DNA of 64,000 nt, from NCBI GenBank assembly GCA_916988195.3, contig CAKASQ030000061.1, positions 1-64,000 of the forward strand, given 5' to 3'. Shown piece by piece: positions 35,635-43,253 of the stretch. The position numbers and the translations under genes were made by a program. The notes under the pieces were generated by a model that was given only the letters and a program-made list of their open reading frames with translations, was not told where the DNA came from and made no database searches. The stretch is from Oscillospiraceae bacterium (GTDB lineage Bacteria > Bacillota > Clostridia > Oscillospirales > Oscillospiraceae). Numbering within the stretch: the stretch's first letter is position 1; every line of letters begins with the position of its first letter.

Positions 35635-37251
35635 TCAGGCTTTCTTTGCTTCAATGGAGCGGATGCAGAACAGCACCGCGAGCATCAGAACCGTCGAGAC
35701 GGCGAGCGTCACATAGACGTTCTGGACAAAGCCCGCGACGATGAAGCCGACAAACGAAACGCTCGCGACGGTCACAGCGTAGGGGAGCTGGGTCGAGACG
35801 TGGTTCAGGTGGTTGCACTGCGCGCCGGCGGAGGCCATGATGGTGGTGTCCGAGATGGGCGAGCAGTGGTCGCCGCAGACCGCGCCCGCGCAGCAGGCCG
35901 AGATGCCGATGATGAGAAGCGGGCTGTCCGTCGGGAAGACGGCGGTGACGACCGGGATCAGGATGCCGAACGTGCCCCACGAGGTGCCGGAGGCGAAGGC
36001 CAGAACGCAGGCGACAAGGAATATGACCGCCGGCAGGAGGCTATAGAGGAAATTCGAGGCGGAGAACATCAGATCTTGCACATATGCGGCCGCGCCGAGG
36101 GAGTTGATCATGGCTTTGAGGCTCACGGCGAGCGTCAGAATGAGGATCGGGGAGATCATGGCGATGAAGCCCTTGGGCACGCACTCCATGGCCTGCTGGA
36201 AGGTGATGACCTTGCGGGCAACGAGATACACGACCGTCAGGACCAGCGCGATGATGCCGCCCCAGGGAAGGCCGACGAACGCGTCGGTGTTGCCAAACGC
36301 GCCGACAAAGTCGCCCGCGTAGTCCGCGCAGCCGGAGGTATCCACGCCGAAGAAGCCGCCGACGTAGAGCATGCCGATGGTGCAGGTGATGATGAGAACG
36401 ACGACCGGGAGAATGAGGTCAAGCAGATGACCCTTGGGGTTGATGACCTCGCCTTCTTCCCCTTCGAGCGCGGAAAGATCGCCGGAGGCGGCCTTCTTTT
36501 CATATGCCTTCATGGGGCCGTAGTCGAGCTTCATGAGAATGATGGCGATGATGAAGACGAAGGTCATGAGCGAGTAGAGGTTATAGGGAATGGCGCGGAT
36601 GAAAAGCTCAATACCGCTCATGCCGGTGTTAAGGCCTTCTGCGGTCGAGGAAACGGCGGCGGCCCACGAGGAGATGGGCGCGATCATGCAGACAGGAGCC
36701 GCGGTCGCGTCGATGAGGTAGGCCAGCTTCGGGCGGGAAATTTTGTGGCTGTCGGTGACGGGGCGCATAACGGAGCCCACGGTCAGGCAGTTAAAATAGT
36801 CGTCGATGAAAATGAGGACGCCGAGGATGAACGTTGCAAACTGCGCGCCCGCGTGGGTCTTGATGTGTGTCTCTGCCCAGCGGCCAAAGGCAGCCGAGCC
36901 GCCCGCGGCGTTCACAAGCGCGACAATGATGCCGAGCAGGACAAGGAAGAGGAAAATACCTGCGTTGTCGGCAATTGCGGCGATGAGGCCGTCGTTGACA
37001 ACCGCGTCAAGCGCGGCGACAGGGGCAAAGTTTGTTGTAAACAGCGCGCCGACGACAACGCCAATAAACAGCGAGCTGTAGGCCTCCTTGCTGATGAGAG
37101 CAAGGACGATGGCGATGACGGGCGGCAGCAGCGACCAAGCTGTCTCAGCCAGGGACTTGCCGTTTGCGCACTCGATGGCCGCCGCGACGACCAGAATCAG
37201 CATCGCCGCGATGACGATGATGCGCAAAAGCACATGGGATTTGTTCTTCAT
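35635..37251 (-). CDS. NhaC-family transporter, probably for lysine
   Basis: A 538-residue protein with about twelve membrane helices, of the NhaC Na+/H+ antiporter superfamily. Typical pieces are LLPPVIAIVLALISKEAYSS, FILGVLIFIDDYFNCLTVGS, LIDATAAPVCMIAPISSWAA and ASGTSWGTFGILIPVVTAVF. The lysine riboswitch ahead of it, which represses when lysine is present, indicates lysine import rather than pH homeostasis. Comparative work has assigned NhaC-type proteins under lysine-riboswitch control as lysine transporters. The direction and counter-ion are not proven. Confidence 0.9.
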   Translation of the reverse strand: MKNKSHVLLRIIVIAAMLILVVAAAIECANGKSLAETAWSLLPPVIAIVLALISKEAYSSLFIGVVVGALFTTNFAPVAALDAVVNDGLIAAIADNAGIFLFLVLLGIIVALVNAAGGSAAFGRWAETHIKTHAGAQFATFILGVLIFIDDYFNCLTVGSVMRPVTDSHKISRPKLAYLIDATAAPVCMIAPISSWAAAVSSTAEGLNTGMSGIELFIRAIPYNLYSLMTFVFIIAIILMKLDYGPMKAYEKKAASGDLSALEGEEGEVINPKGHLLDLILPVVVLIITCTIGMLYVGGFFGVDTSGCADYAGDFVGAFGNTDAFVGLPWGGIIALVLTVVYLVARKVITFQQAMECVPKGFIAMISPILILTLAVSLKAMINSLGAAAYVQDLMFSASNFLYSLLPAVIFLVACVLAFASGTSWGTFGILIPVVTAVFPTDSPLLIIGISACCAGAVCGDHCSPISDTTIMASAGAQCNHLNHVSTQLPYAVTVASVSFVGFIVAGFVQNVYVTLAVSTVLMLAVLFCIRSIEAKKA

Positions 37252-37269
37252 GGGTGGGTCTCTCCTTCA

Positions 37270-37529
37270 CAAAATAAAAAATTGCGTCATGACAGCATCA
37301 TGACGCAACACAACCCGTGGAAAGACGACATGACAGCGCTCCGCTTTCGCGACAGTCCGCAGGATCTTCTCCTGCGTCCCAGAAGACTGCCCACGGGAAT
37401 GGGGAAGCCCTCTTCGGCGCGCAGCCCTTTTACGTCCCCGGTTCCCGCCGGAATGCGGACGCGACTCATGCTGTGCGCAACCTCTATCACAACTGTCTAC
37501 CATTATACAAACAAAGAAAATCTTGTCAA
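37270..37529 (-). promoter_or_regulatory. Lysine riboswitch with promoter and terminator
   Basis: On the minus strand: TTGACA (37524-37529), 16 bases, TATAAT (37502-37507). The aptamer (about 37330-37488) has the lysine-class blocks AGAGGTTGCGCACAGCATGA, GTAAAAGGGCTGCGCGCCGA with AAGAGGG, AGTCTTCTGGGACG, GGACTGTCGCG and GGAGCGCTGTC. A terminator TTGCGTCATGATG..CATGACGCAA with TTTTTTATTTT (37270-37308) precedes the start codon. Lysine binding should favour termination. Confidence 0.92.
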
Positions 37530-37645
37530 GTCTTAACGAAAACTTTTTGCATCAATATGCAAAATATGCAGGTTTTGAAGAACCGACGCACTTCGTGTCA
37601 AAAAGCGGCGTCCTCGCATACGATGGGCTGAGGAGGAGAAGCGTT

Positions 37646-37909
37646 ATGTTTTGGTATGATTTTTCGTTTCGCTCGCTGACCGCCGCGCAGGACGGGCGAA
37701 GCGTTCTGGAGCATGCGGGAATCGGGGCGGAGCTGCTGCGTGCGCCGCAGGCGATTTCCGAGCAGGGGTGCGGCTATGTGGTAGAGACGGCAGATTTTGA
37801 AGGAGCGCGGGCGTTTGAACAGTTTCTGGCAAACGGCGTGCGCTTCCGGCGGGTGTTCCGGCGGTATGAAACCGGCATGGTGGAGGAAGCGGGCCATGAT
37901 CTACTTTGA
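37646..37909 (+). CDS. DUF3343 protein (putative Se/S carrier-like)
   Basis: An 87-residue protein starting after AGGAGGAG. It fits DUF3343: an N-terminal hydrophobic strand, then GIGAELLRAPQAISEQGCGY with the single conserved cysteine (CG), and a charged C-terminus. Such proteins often sit next to class V aminotransferases of the cysteine-desulfurase type and have been linked to selenium or sulfur handling. The next gene is exactly that, overlapping by 14 bases. Upstream there is a TTGCAT-4-ATGCAA palindrome (37547-37562) that may be an operator. Confidence 0.8.
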   Translation: MFWYDFSFRSLTAAQDGRSVLEHAGIGAELLRAPQAISEQGCGYVVETADFEGARAFEQFLANGVRFRRVFRRYETGMVEEAGHDLL

Positions 37910-38993
37910 CGCGGCGGCGACGACGCTGCAAAAGCCCCCGCAGGTGCGGAAAATGGTGGCCTACGCGATGGAGCATTACGCGAGCCCTGGAAGAGGGGGA
38001 TATCGCGCGGCCATGCTGGCCTCCGACGCGGTCTATGATTGCCGGAAGGAGCTGGCGGAGCTTTTTGAGGCGAAGCCGGAGGACATCGTTTTTACGATGA
38101 ACGCCACACACGCTTTGAATCTGGCTATCAAAACGCTGGTCGAGCCGGGGGACGAGGTTGTCATCTCGGGCTTTGAGCACAATGCGGTCTGGCGGCCGCT
38201 CGTTCAAATCGGCGCGAACGTGAAGCTCGCGGGGCGGAAGCTCTTTGACCCGGACGATACGCTGGAGGCCTTCCGGGTGGCCATTGGGCCGGAGACAAAG
38301 GCGGTCGTGTGTACGCACGTATCGAACGTGTTTGGCTACGTTCTGCCGATCGAAAAAATCGCGGCGCTGTGTCATGAGCGGGGTGTTCCGCTGGTCGTCG
38401 ATTGCTCGCAGTCGGCGGGGATCTTACCGGTATCGCTCGGGAAGCTCCATGCAGCGTTTTTGTGTATGCCGGGGCACAAGTCGCTCTACGGGCCGCAGGG
38501 GACAGGTGTTCTCGTATGCGGGCATGCGCTGCGGCCGCTGCTCGCCGGCGGGACGGGGAGCCTTTCCAAAAGCGCGTCCATGCCGGAATTTACGCCCGAT
38601 GCGGGCGAAGCAGGGACACACAATGTGCCGGGCATCTGCGCGCTGTGCGAGGGGGTGCGGTTCGTCAAAAACGTCGGACTGGACGCGATCTGCGCGCATG
38701 GAAAAATGCTCGGCCAGCTGCTGACGGCGGAGCTCTCGAGCCTTCCGGGGGTGCGCGTGTACCATGGAAGAAATCAGGCGGGCGTGGTGTCGTTTTTATT
38801 GGAAACCGAGGACACGGAGCAAACTGCGGCAAGGCTTTCATCGCAGGGCTTCTCGCTTCGGGCGGGGCTCCACTGCGCGCCGTTGGCGCACGAGTCTGCC
38901 GGGACGCTTTCTTCCGGCACGGTTCGCGCAAGCTTCTCTGTTTTCAACACCGCGCGTGAGGTGCGCGCATTGGCGCAGAGCCTGATTTCGTAA
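37896..38993 (+). CDS. Class V aminotransferase, cysteine desulfurase-like
   Basis: A 365-residue PLP enzyme. It opens IYFDAAATTLQKPPQVRKMV, then NATHALNLAIKTL, SGFEHNAVWRPL, DCSQSAGILP (PLP Asp) and GHKSLYGPQGTGVLVCG with the PLP lysine in HKSLYGP. The catalytic cysteine loop near the end may be GLHCAPLAHESAGT. It belongs to the branch seen beside DUF3343 and orphan selenium genes (EF2568-like), as opposed to housekeeping IscS/SufS. It may provide sulfur or selenium for an unknown cofactor. No selD or molybdenum hydroxylase gene is in view. Confidence 0.87.
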   Translation: MIYFDAAATTLQKPPQVRKMVAYAMEHYASPGRGGYRAAMLASDAVYDCRKELAELFEAKPEDIVFTMNATHALNLAIKTLVEPGDEVVISGFEHNAVWRPLVQIGANVKLAGRKLFDPDDTLEAFRVAIGPETKAVVCTHVSNVFGYVLPIEKIAALCHERGVPLVVDCSQSAGILPVSLGKLHAAFLCMPGHKSLYGPQGTGVLVCGHALRPLLAGGTGSLSKSASMPEFTPDAGEAGTHNVPGICALCEGVRFVKNVGLDAICAHGKMLGQLLTAELSSLPGVRVYHGRNQAGVVSFLLETEDTEQTAARLSSQGFSLRAGLHCAPLAHESAGTLSSGTVRASFSVFNTAREVRALAQSLIS

Positions 38994-39020
38994 ACGGTTC
39001 CATTTTTTCCGCGCCGCCCC

Positions 39021-39049
39021 TTGCTATTGACGCTCATTTGGAGTATAAT
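39021..39049 (+). promoter_or_regulatory. Promoter of the cdaA operon
   Basis: TTGCTA (39021-39026), 17 bases, TATAAT (39044-39049), 35 bases before cdaA. This is probably the main promoter for the long operon that follows. Confidence 0.65.
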
Positions 39050-39084
39050 CACAATAATTATAAGTATCAGCAGGAGTGGCGTCT

Positions 39085-39960
39085 ATGACCGCGATACGAA
39101 CCTTTTTTCAGGAATTCTGGAACCGCATCCCCCAGATCGGGGTTAACGATATTATTGATATTTTAATTGTCGCATTTCTGTTCTACACCGTCATGCGCCT
39201 GATCCGCTCGACGAGCGCGGCGCGTATCGCAAGGAGCATTCTGCTTTTGCTGGTGGTGACGGGTCTGACGGAGATCTTCAAGCTCTACACGCTCAACTGG
39301 ATCTTGAGCAAAATTCTGGAGATCGGCGTCATTGCGCTCGTCATCATGTTCCAGCCGGAGCTGCGGCGGATGCTCGAGCGCTTTGGCGGCAGATTCTTCA
39401 CGAACCTCATCAGCAGCGGCGGTGCGGCCTCGCCCGAGCAGCAGGCGATCGAAGCGACCGTCGCGGCCTGCGAGGTCATGTCGAAGGAGAAGGTCGGAGC
39501 GCTCCTGATCTTTGAGCGCAGTATGCCGCTGGACGAATACTTTAAAACCGGCACGATCGTTGATGCGAAGGTCTCGGACCAGCTGCTGCGGAACCTGTTT
39601 TTCAAGAACGCTCCGCTGCATGACGGCGCGGTCATCGTCCGCGGGAGCAGAGTTGCGGCGGCGGGCTGTGTGATGCCGCTGACGGAAAATACGCACCTTC
39701 CGAGCGATATCGGTACGCGCCACCGCGCGGGCATCGGCTCGAGCGAGGTATCGGACGCGGTGGTCGTCATCGTCTCCGAGGAGACGGGTACGATTTCGGT
39801 CGCCATCGGCGGCATGCTCAAGCGGCACCTTGCGCCGAAGACGCTTGAAAAGCTCTTGGTGAGCGAACTGATTTCGGAGCCGGAGCAGAAAAACAGCACG
39901 CTGAAGACCTGGCTCTCCGGCCATTTCAAAACGAGGCAGGAACAACATGAAAAGAAGTAA
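39085..39960 (+). CDS. cdaA: Diadenylate cyclase CdaA
   Basis: A 291-residue membrane enzyme making c-di-AMP from two ATP. Three N-terminal helices (about residues 15-90: DIIDILIVAFLFYTVMRLI and following) precede the DAC domain. It contains the catalytic PLHDGAVIVRG (DGA near residue 180) and GTRHRAGIGSSE (RHR motif). The start at 39085 is placed by AGGAG eight bases upstream. The regulator cdaR overlaps it by 14 bases, the standard cdaA-cdaR arrangement; glmM is not in the window. Confidence 0.95.
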   Translation: MTAIRTFFQEFWNRIPQIGVNDIIDILIVAFLFYTVMRLIRSTSAARIARSILLLLVVTGLTEIFKLYTLNWILSKILEIGVIALVIMFQPELRRMLERFGGRFFTNLISSGGAASPEQQAIEATVAACEVMSKEKVGALLIFERSMPLDEYFKTGTIVDAKVSDQLLRNLFFKNAPLHDGAVIVRGSRVAAAGCVMPLTENTHLPSDIGTRHRAGIGSSEVSDAVVVIVSEETGTISVAIGGMLKRHLAPKTLEKLLVSELISEPEQKNSTLKTWLSGHFKTRQEQHEKK

Positions 39961-41185
39961 GCTTATTACCATGGGGATCTCCCTGCTTGCGGCCATCTGT
40001 CTGTGGGCGTATGTCGTGACGGTGGTGAACCCGGACGGCGACACCATCATCTCCGGGATTCCCGTCACATTTTCCGGGCAGGAGGTGCTGCGCGAGGACC
40101 AGGGGCTCATCATCAAGGGCGACTATGACGATATGGTGAGCGTACATTTTTACGGAAAAAATACCGACCTTAAAAAGCTCGAGCAGTATAAAGACGAGAT
40201 CACTGCTGTGGTGGACGTGTCGAAGGTCCGCAGCGTGAAGGAATATCAGCTCAGCTATCAGCTCACGCTTCCGAACGCCGTGCAGGCCTCCGCCGTGCAG
40301 GTCACCGACCGGAACCCGTCGGTCATCACGATTCAGGTCGAAAAGCTGGCAAAGCGCGAGATCGAGGTGCGCGGCGATTTCTCCGGTGTGGAGATCGCGG
40401 AAGGATACCTTCTGGAGTCGACGAGCTTCGACTACGATACCGTGACGGTCGAAGGCCCCGAGTCCGTGGTGTCGACCATCTCATGCGCGCAGATCGTCAT
40501 GAACCGGACGAACGTCGATAAGAATATCACCGAGAGCGTCGACTATACGCTCGTTGATGCGGACGGAAACGCGGTCGATATGAGCGACCTCACAACGGAT
40601 GTGGATTCTATTGAGGTTGAACTCGACGTGGTAAAATACAAGGAGGTTCCGCTCACGGTCAACTTCATTGACGGCGGCGGCGCAACGGGTGCGGACGCAA
40701 GCGTCGACATTGACCCGGCTTCCATCACGCTCGCCGGAGACGCGACGGTGCTTGACAGCGTGAATACGATCGTCCTCGGAAACGTCGACCTCGGCGCGAC
40801 GGAAAATAACGCGGTTTTGTCGTTTGATATCAAGATTCCGAACGACGCAAAGAATGTTTCCGGCGAGGAAACGGCGACCGTGACCATCAAGATCCGCAAC
40901 AAGAAGACCCGCGTCATCGGCGCGACGAATATCGCCTTCATCAACACGCCGGACGGCTTCAATGCCAAGAGCATCACGCAGCTTGTGCAGACGACGGTGC
41001 GCGCGTCGGCGACGGATATCGATACCATCGCGGCCAACAACCTGCGCGTGGTGGCGGATTTGTCCGAGTATACGCAGGCCGGCACATATCAGGTGCCTGT
41101 GACCATTTATATTGACGGCTATCCCGACGCGGGCGTGATCGGCGACGATTACAAGATCGTCGTGGTGCTCGAAGCGGTCGAATGA
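39947..41185 (+). CDS. cdaR: CdaR/YbbR-domain regulator of diadenylate cyclase
   Basis: A 412-residue exported protein anchored by an N-terminal helix (ITMGISLLAAICLWAYVVTV). The rest is extracellular and consists of about four YbbR repeats of roughly 85 residues (openings resemble IPVTFSGQEVL, KREIEVRGDFSGV, KEVPLTVNFIDGG, RVIGATNIAF). YbbR proteins bind CdaA at the membrane and tune c-di-AMP output. Coupled to cdaA by overlap. Confidence 0.92.
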   Translation: MKRSKLITMGISLLAAICLWAYVVTVVNPDGDTIISGIPVTFSGQEVLREDQGLIIKGDYDDMVSVHFYGKNTDLKKLEQYKDEITAVVDVSKVRSVKEYQLSYQLTLPNAVQASAVQVTDRNPSVITIQVEKLAKREIEVRGDFSGVEIAEGYLLESTSFDYDTVTVEGPESVVSTISCAQIVMNRTNVDKNITESVDYTLVDADGNAVDMSDLTTDVDSIEVELDVVKYKEVPLTVNFIDGGGATGADASVDIDPASITLAGDATVLDSVNTIVLGNVDLGATENNAVLSFDIKIPNDAKNVSGEETATVTIKIRNKKTRVIGATNIAFINTPDGFNAKSITQLVQTTVRASATDIDTIAANNLRVVADLSEYTQAGTYQVPVTIYIDGYPDAGVIGDDYKIVVVLEAVE

Positions 41186-41228
41186 CGAAAGCTGAAAGAG
41201 ACTGAAATTCTGAACTGGAGATGTTACC

Positions 41229-42107
41229 GTGATTAAAAGCATGACCGGCTATGGAAGAGCCGTACAGACCTTTGAAAACCGCGAGATCACCGTGGAGATC
41301 CGCTCGGTCAACAACCGCTATCTCGATTGCAGCGTCAAGCTGCCGCGCGTGTTCGGCTTTGCCGAAGACAGCGTGAAGGCGAAGGTCAAGGAAGAAATTT
41401 CGCGCGGCAAGGTGGACGTGTTCATCGGCGTCAACGTTACGGCCGGAAGCGACATGAAAATCTCGCTCAACCGCCCGGTACTCGAAGGATATCTGTCCGC
41501 GATGAAGACGATTGCGGCCGACTACGAGGTCAAGGACGATATTTCCGTCTCCAGCCTCACGCGCTTTTCCGACATCTTTGTCGTCGAGAAGCAGGAGGAG
41601 GACGAGCAGCAGGCGACGCAGGAAATCCTGACGGTCGTCTCGCAGGCGCTCGAAAAGTACGCCGCCATGCGCACGGCTGAGGGAGCAGCGCTGGAAGCCG
41701 ACCTCAGAAGCAGAGCGAAGACGGTACTCAGCTTGGTCGAAAAGGTCGAGGCCAGAAGTCCGGTGACGCTCGCGGAATACAGAGCCCGGCTGACGCAAAA
41801 AATGCAGGAGGTCCTTCAGAACACGAACATCGACGAGGGCCGCATCTTGCAGGAGGCTGCCATCTATGCGGACAAGATCGCCGTCGACGAAGAGACGGTT
41901 CGGCTGAGAAGCCATCTGGCGCAACTGGACGCCATGCTGACGGCCGGCGGCGCCATCGGCAGAAAGCTTGATTTTTTGCTTCAGGAGTTTAACCGCGAGG
42001 CCAACACGATTGGCTCGAAGGGGAACGATCTTGAGCAGGCCAGAACGGTTGTCGAGATCAAGGCGGAGCTTGAGAAGATCCGCGAACAGACGCAGAACAT
42101 TGAGTGA
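41229..42107 (+). CDS. yicC: YicC/YloC-family endoribonuclease
   Basis: A 292-residue protein. It opens IKSMTGYGRAVQTFENREIT and continues VEIRSVNNRYLDCSVKLPRV, the YicC_N signature. The C-terminal DUF1732 part ends GRKLDFLLQEFNREANTIGS and VEIKAELEKIREQTQNIE. YicC-type proteins are endoribonucleases. In Firmicutes the gene commonly sits just ahead of remA, gmk and rpoZ, as here. Confidence 0.95.
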   Translation: MIKSMTGYGRAVQTFENREITVEIRSVNNRYLDCSVKLPRVFGFAEDSVKAKVKEEISRGKVDVFIGVNVTAGSDMKISLNRPVLEGYLSAMKTIAADYEVKDDISVSSLTRFSDIFVVEKQEEDEQQATQEILTVVSQALEKYAAMRTAEGAALEADLRSRAKTVLSLVEKVEARSPVTLAEYRARLTQKMQEVLQNTNIDEGRILQEAAIYADKIAVDEETVRLRSHLAQLDAMLTAGGAIGRKLDFLLQEFNREANTIGSKGNDLEQARTVVEIKAELEKIREQTQNIE

Positions 42108-42119
42108 TGGAGGCGCGCC

Positions 42120-42380
42120 ATGAAGCTTATCAGCATCGGCTTTGGAAGCACGGTCTGCGCCGAGCGGATTTTAGCGGTCATTGCGCCGGAGTCTGCGCCC
42201 ATCAAGCGGCTCATTCAGGAGGCGCGCGAGCGCGGGATGCTCATTGATGCGTCGTTCGGACGGAAAACGAAATCGGTTCTGCTGATGGATACTGATCATG
42301 TCATTCTCGCGTCCGTCTCGCCGGAGATTTTGTCCGCGCGGATGGAGGAGAAACCGGAACCGGAGGAGCAAGGAGAATGA
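42120..42380 (+). CDS. remA: RemA-like DNA-binding regulator (DUF370)
   Basis: An 86-residue protein. Signature: LISIGFGSTVCAERILAVIA, then PESAPIKRLIQEARERGMLI, DASFGRKTKSVLLMDTDHVI. In Bacillus RemA activates matrix and osmoprotection genes by DNA wrapping. The acidic tail (EEKPEPEEQGE) is extra. Its stop overlaps the gmk start. Confidence 0.93.
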   Translation: MKLISIGFGSTVCAERILAVIAPESAPIKRLIQEARERGMLIDASFGRKTKSVLLMDTDHVILASVSPEILSARMEEKPEPEEQGE

Positions 42381-42994
42381 AGGGAAAACTGTTCGTGGTG
42401 TCCGGCCCGTCCGGCGTCGGGAAAAATACGCTTCTGAACACCGTCATTGACAGGAGCGAGAACGTGCGGTATTCTGTATCGGCGACCTCCCGCCCCATTC
42501 GCCCCGGCGAGGTCGACGGTAAGAGCTACTATTTTGTCTCGCGCGAGCGCTTTGAAGCGCTCATTGCCGACGACGCGCTGCTCGAATACGCCGAGTACGT
42601 CGGAAACTATTACGGCACGCCGCTTGCACCGATTCGAGAAGCAATCGCCAACGGCATTGACGTTGTGATGGACGTGGAGGTCGTGGGCGCGCTGAAAATC
42701 AAAAAGCGTCTGCCGGAGGAGGCAGTGCTTGTATTTGTGACCGCGCCGTCCTTTGATATCATCCGCAAGCGTCTGGTCCATCGCGGCGACGTTGCGCCCG
42801 GGCTCATGGAAGAGCGATTGGAGCGCGCGCGCTGGGAATGCAGTCAGGCGGAACATTATGATTATATCGTCATCAACGACGATCTGCAAAAGGCCAGCGA
42901 GGAGATCTGCGCCATTATGCTGGCGGAAAAGTGTAAAACCATGGAGCGCATCCATTTGATCAAGGAGGAACTAACATGCTCTACCCCGCAATGA
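42377..42994 (+). CDS. gmk: Guanylate kinase
   Basis: A 205-residue enzyme phosphorylating GMP to GDP. P-loop VVSGPSGVGKNTLL (Asn instead of the usual Ser/Thr after GK), then YSVSATSRPIRPGEVDGKSY (GMP binding) and EYAEYVGNYYGTP. Its C-terminus overlaps the rpoZ start by 19 bases. It acts downstream of GuaA in GTP synthesis, though in a different operon. Confidence 0.96.
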   Translation: MKGKLFVVSGPSGVGKNTLLNTVIDRSENVRYSVSATSRPIRPGEVDGKSYYFVSRERFEALIADDALLEYAEYVGNYYGTPLAPIREAIANGIDVVMDVEVVGALKIKKRLPEEAVLVFVTAPSFDIIRKRLVHRGDVAPGLMEERLERARWECSQAEHYDYIVINDDLQKASEEICAIMLAEKCKTMERIHLIKEELTCSTPQ

Positions 42995-43182
42995 GCGAAC
43001 TGCTCAAACATGTCGAAAGCCGCTATCTTCTGGTGAACGTTGTGGCGCACCGCGCCCGGCAGCTTTCCATTGAATCGGAACTGACCCACGAGCCGCTGAC
43101 GGACAAGCCCGTAACCATCGCCATCAACGAAGTGGCCAGAGGCGAGTTGACCGCGACGCTCAAGGAAAAATATCGTAAATAA
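42976..43182 (+). CDS. rpoZ: RNA polymerase omega subunit
   Basis: A 68-residue omega subunit. It contains the N-terminal MLYPAMSELLKHVESRYLLV and VAHRARQLSIE motif, with KPVTIAINEVARGELTA at the end. Omega assists beta-prime folding and polymerase assembly. Starts inside gmk after AGGAGG, the usual gmk-rpoZ coupling. Between it and priA (43183-43253) lies a GGCGCAGGC..GCCTACGCC hairpin. Confidence 0.93.
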   Translation: MLYPAMSELLKHVESRYLLVNVVAHRARQLSIESELTHEPLTDKPVTIAINEVARGELTATLKEKYRK

Positions 43183-43253
43183 TACTTGGCTGCAAAGGCG
43201 CAGGCACTGGCCTACGCCTTCGCGCTTGTTTTTGGGAAAGGCAGGGGAAGACG

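Noticed and set aside
35605-37536. Long 643-residue open frame opposite the NhaC gene
   Set aside because: It is the antisense of a clear membrane transporter and of its lysine riboswitch; its composition is uniformly charged with no domain, a GC-rich antisense artefact.
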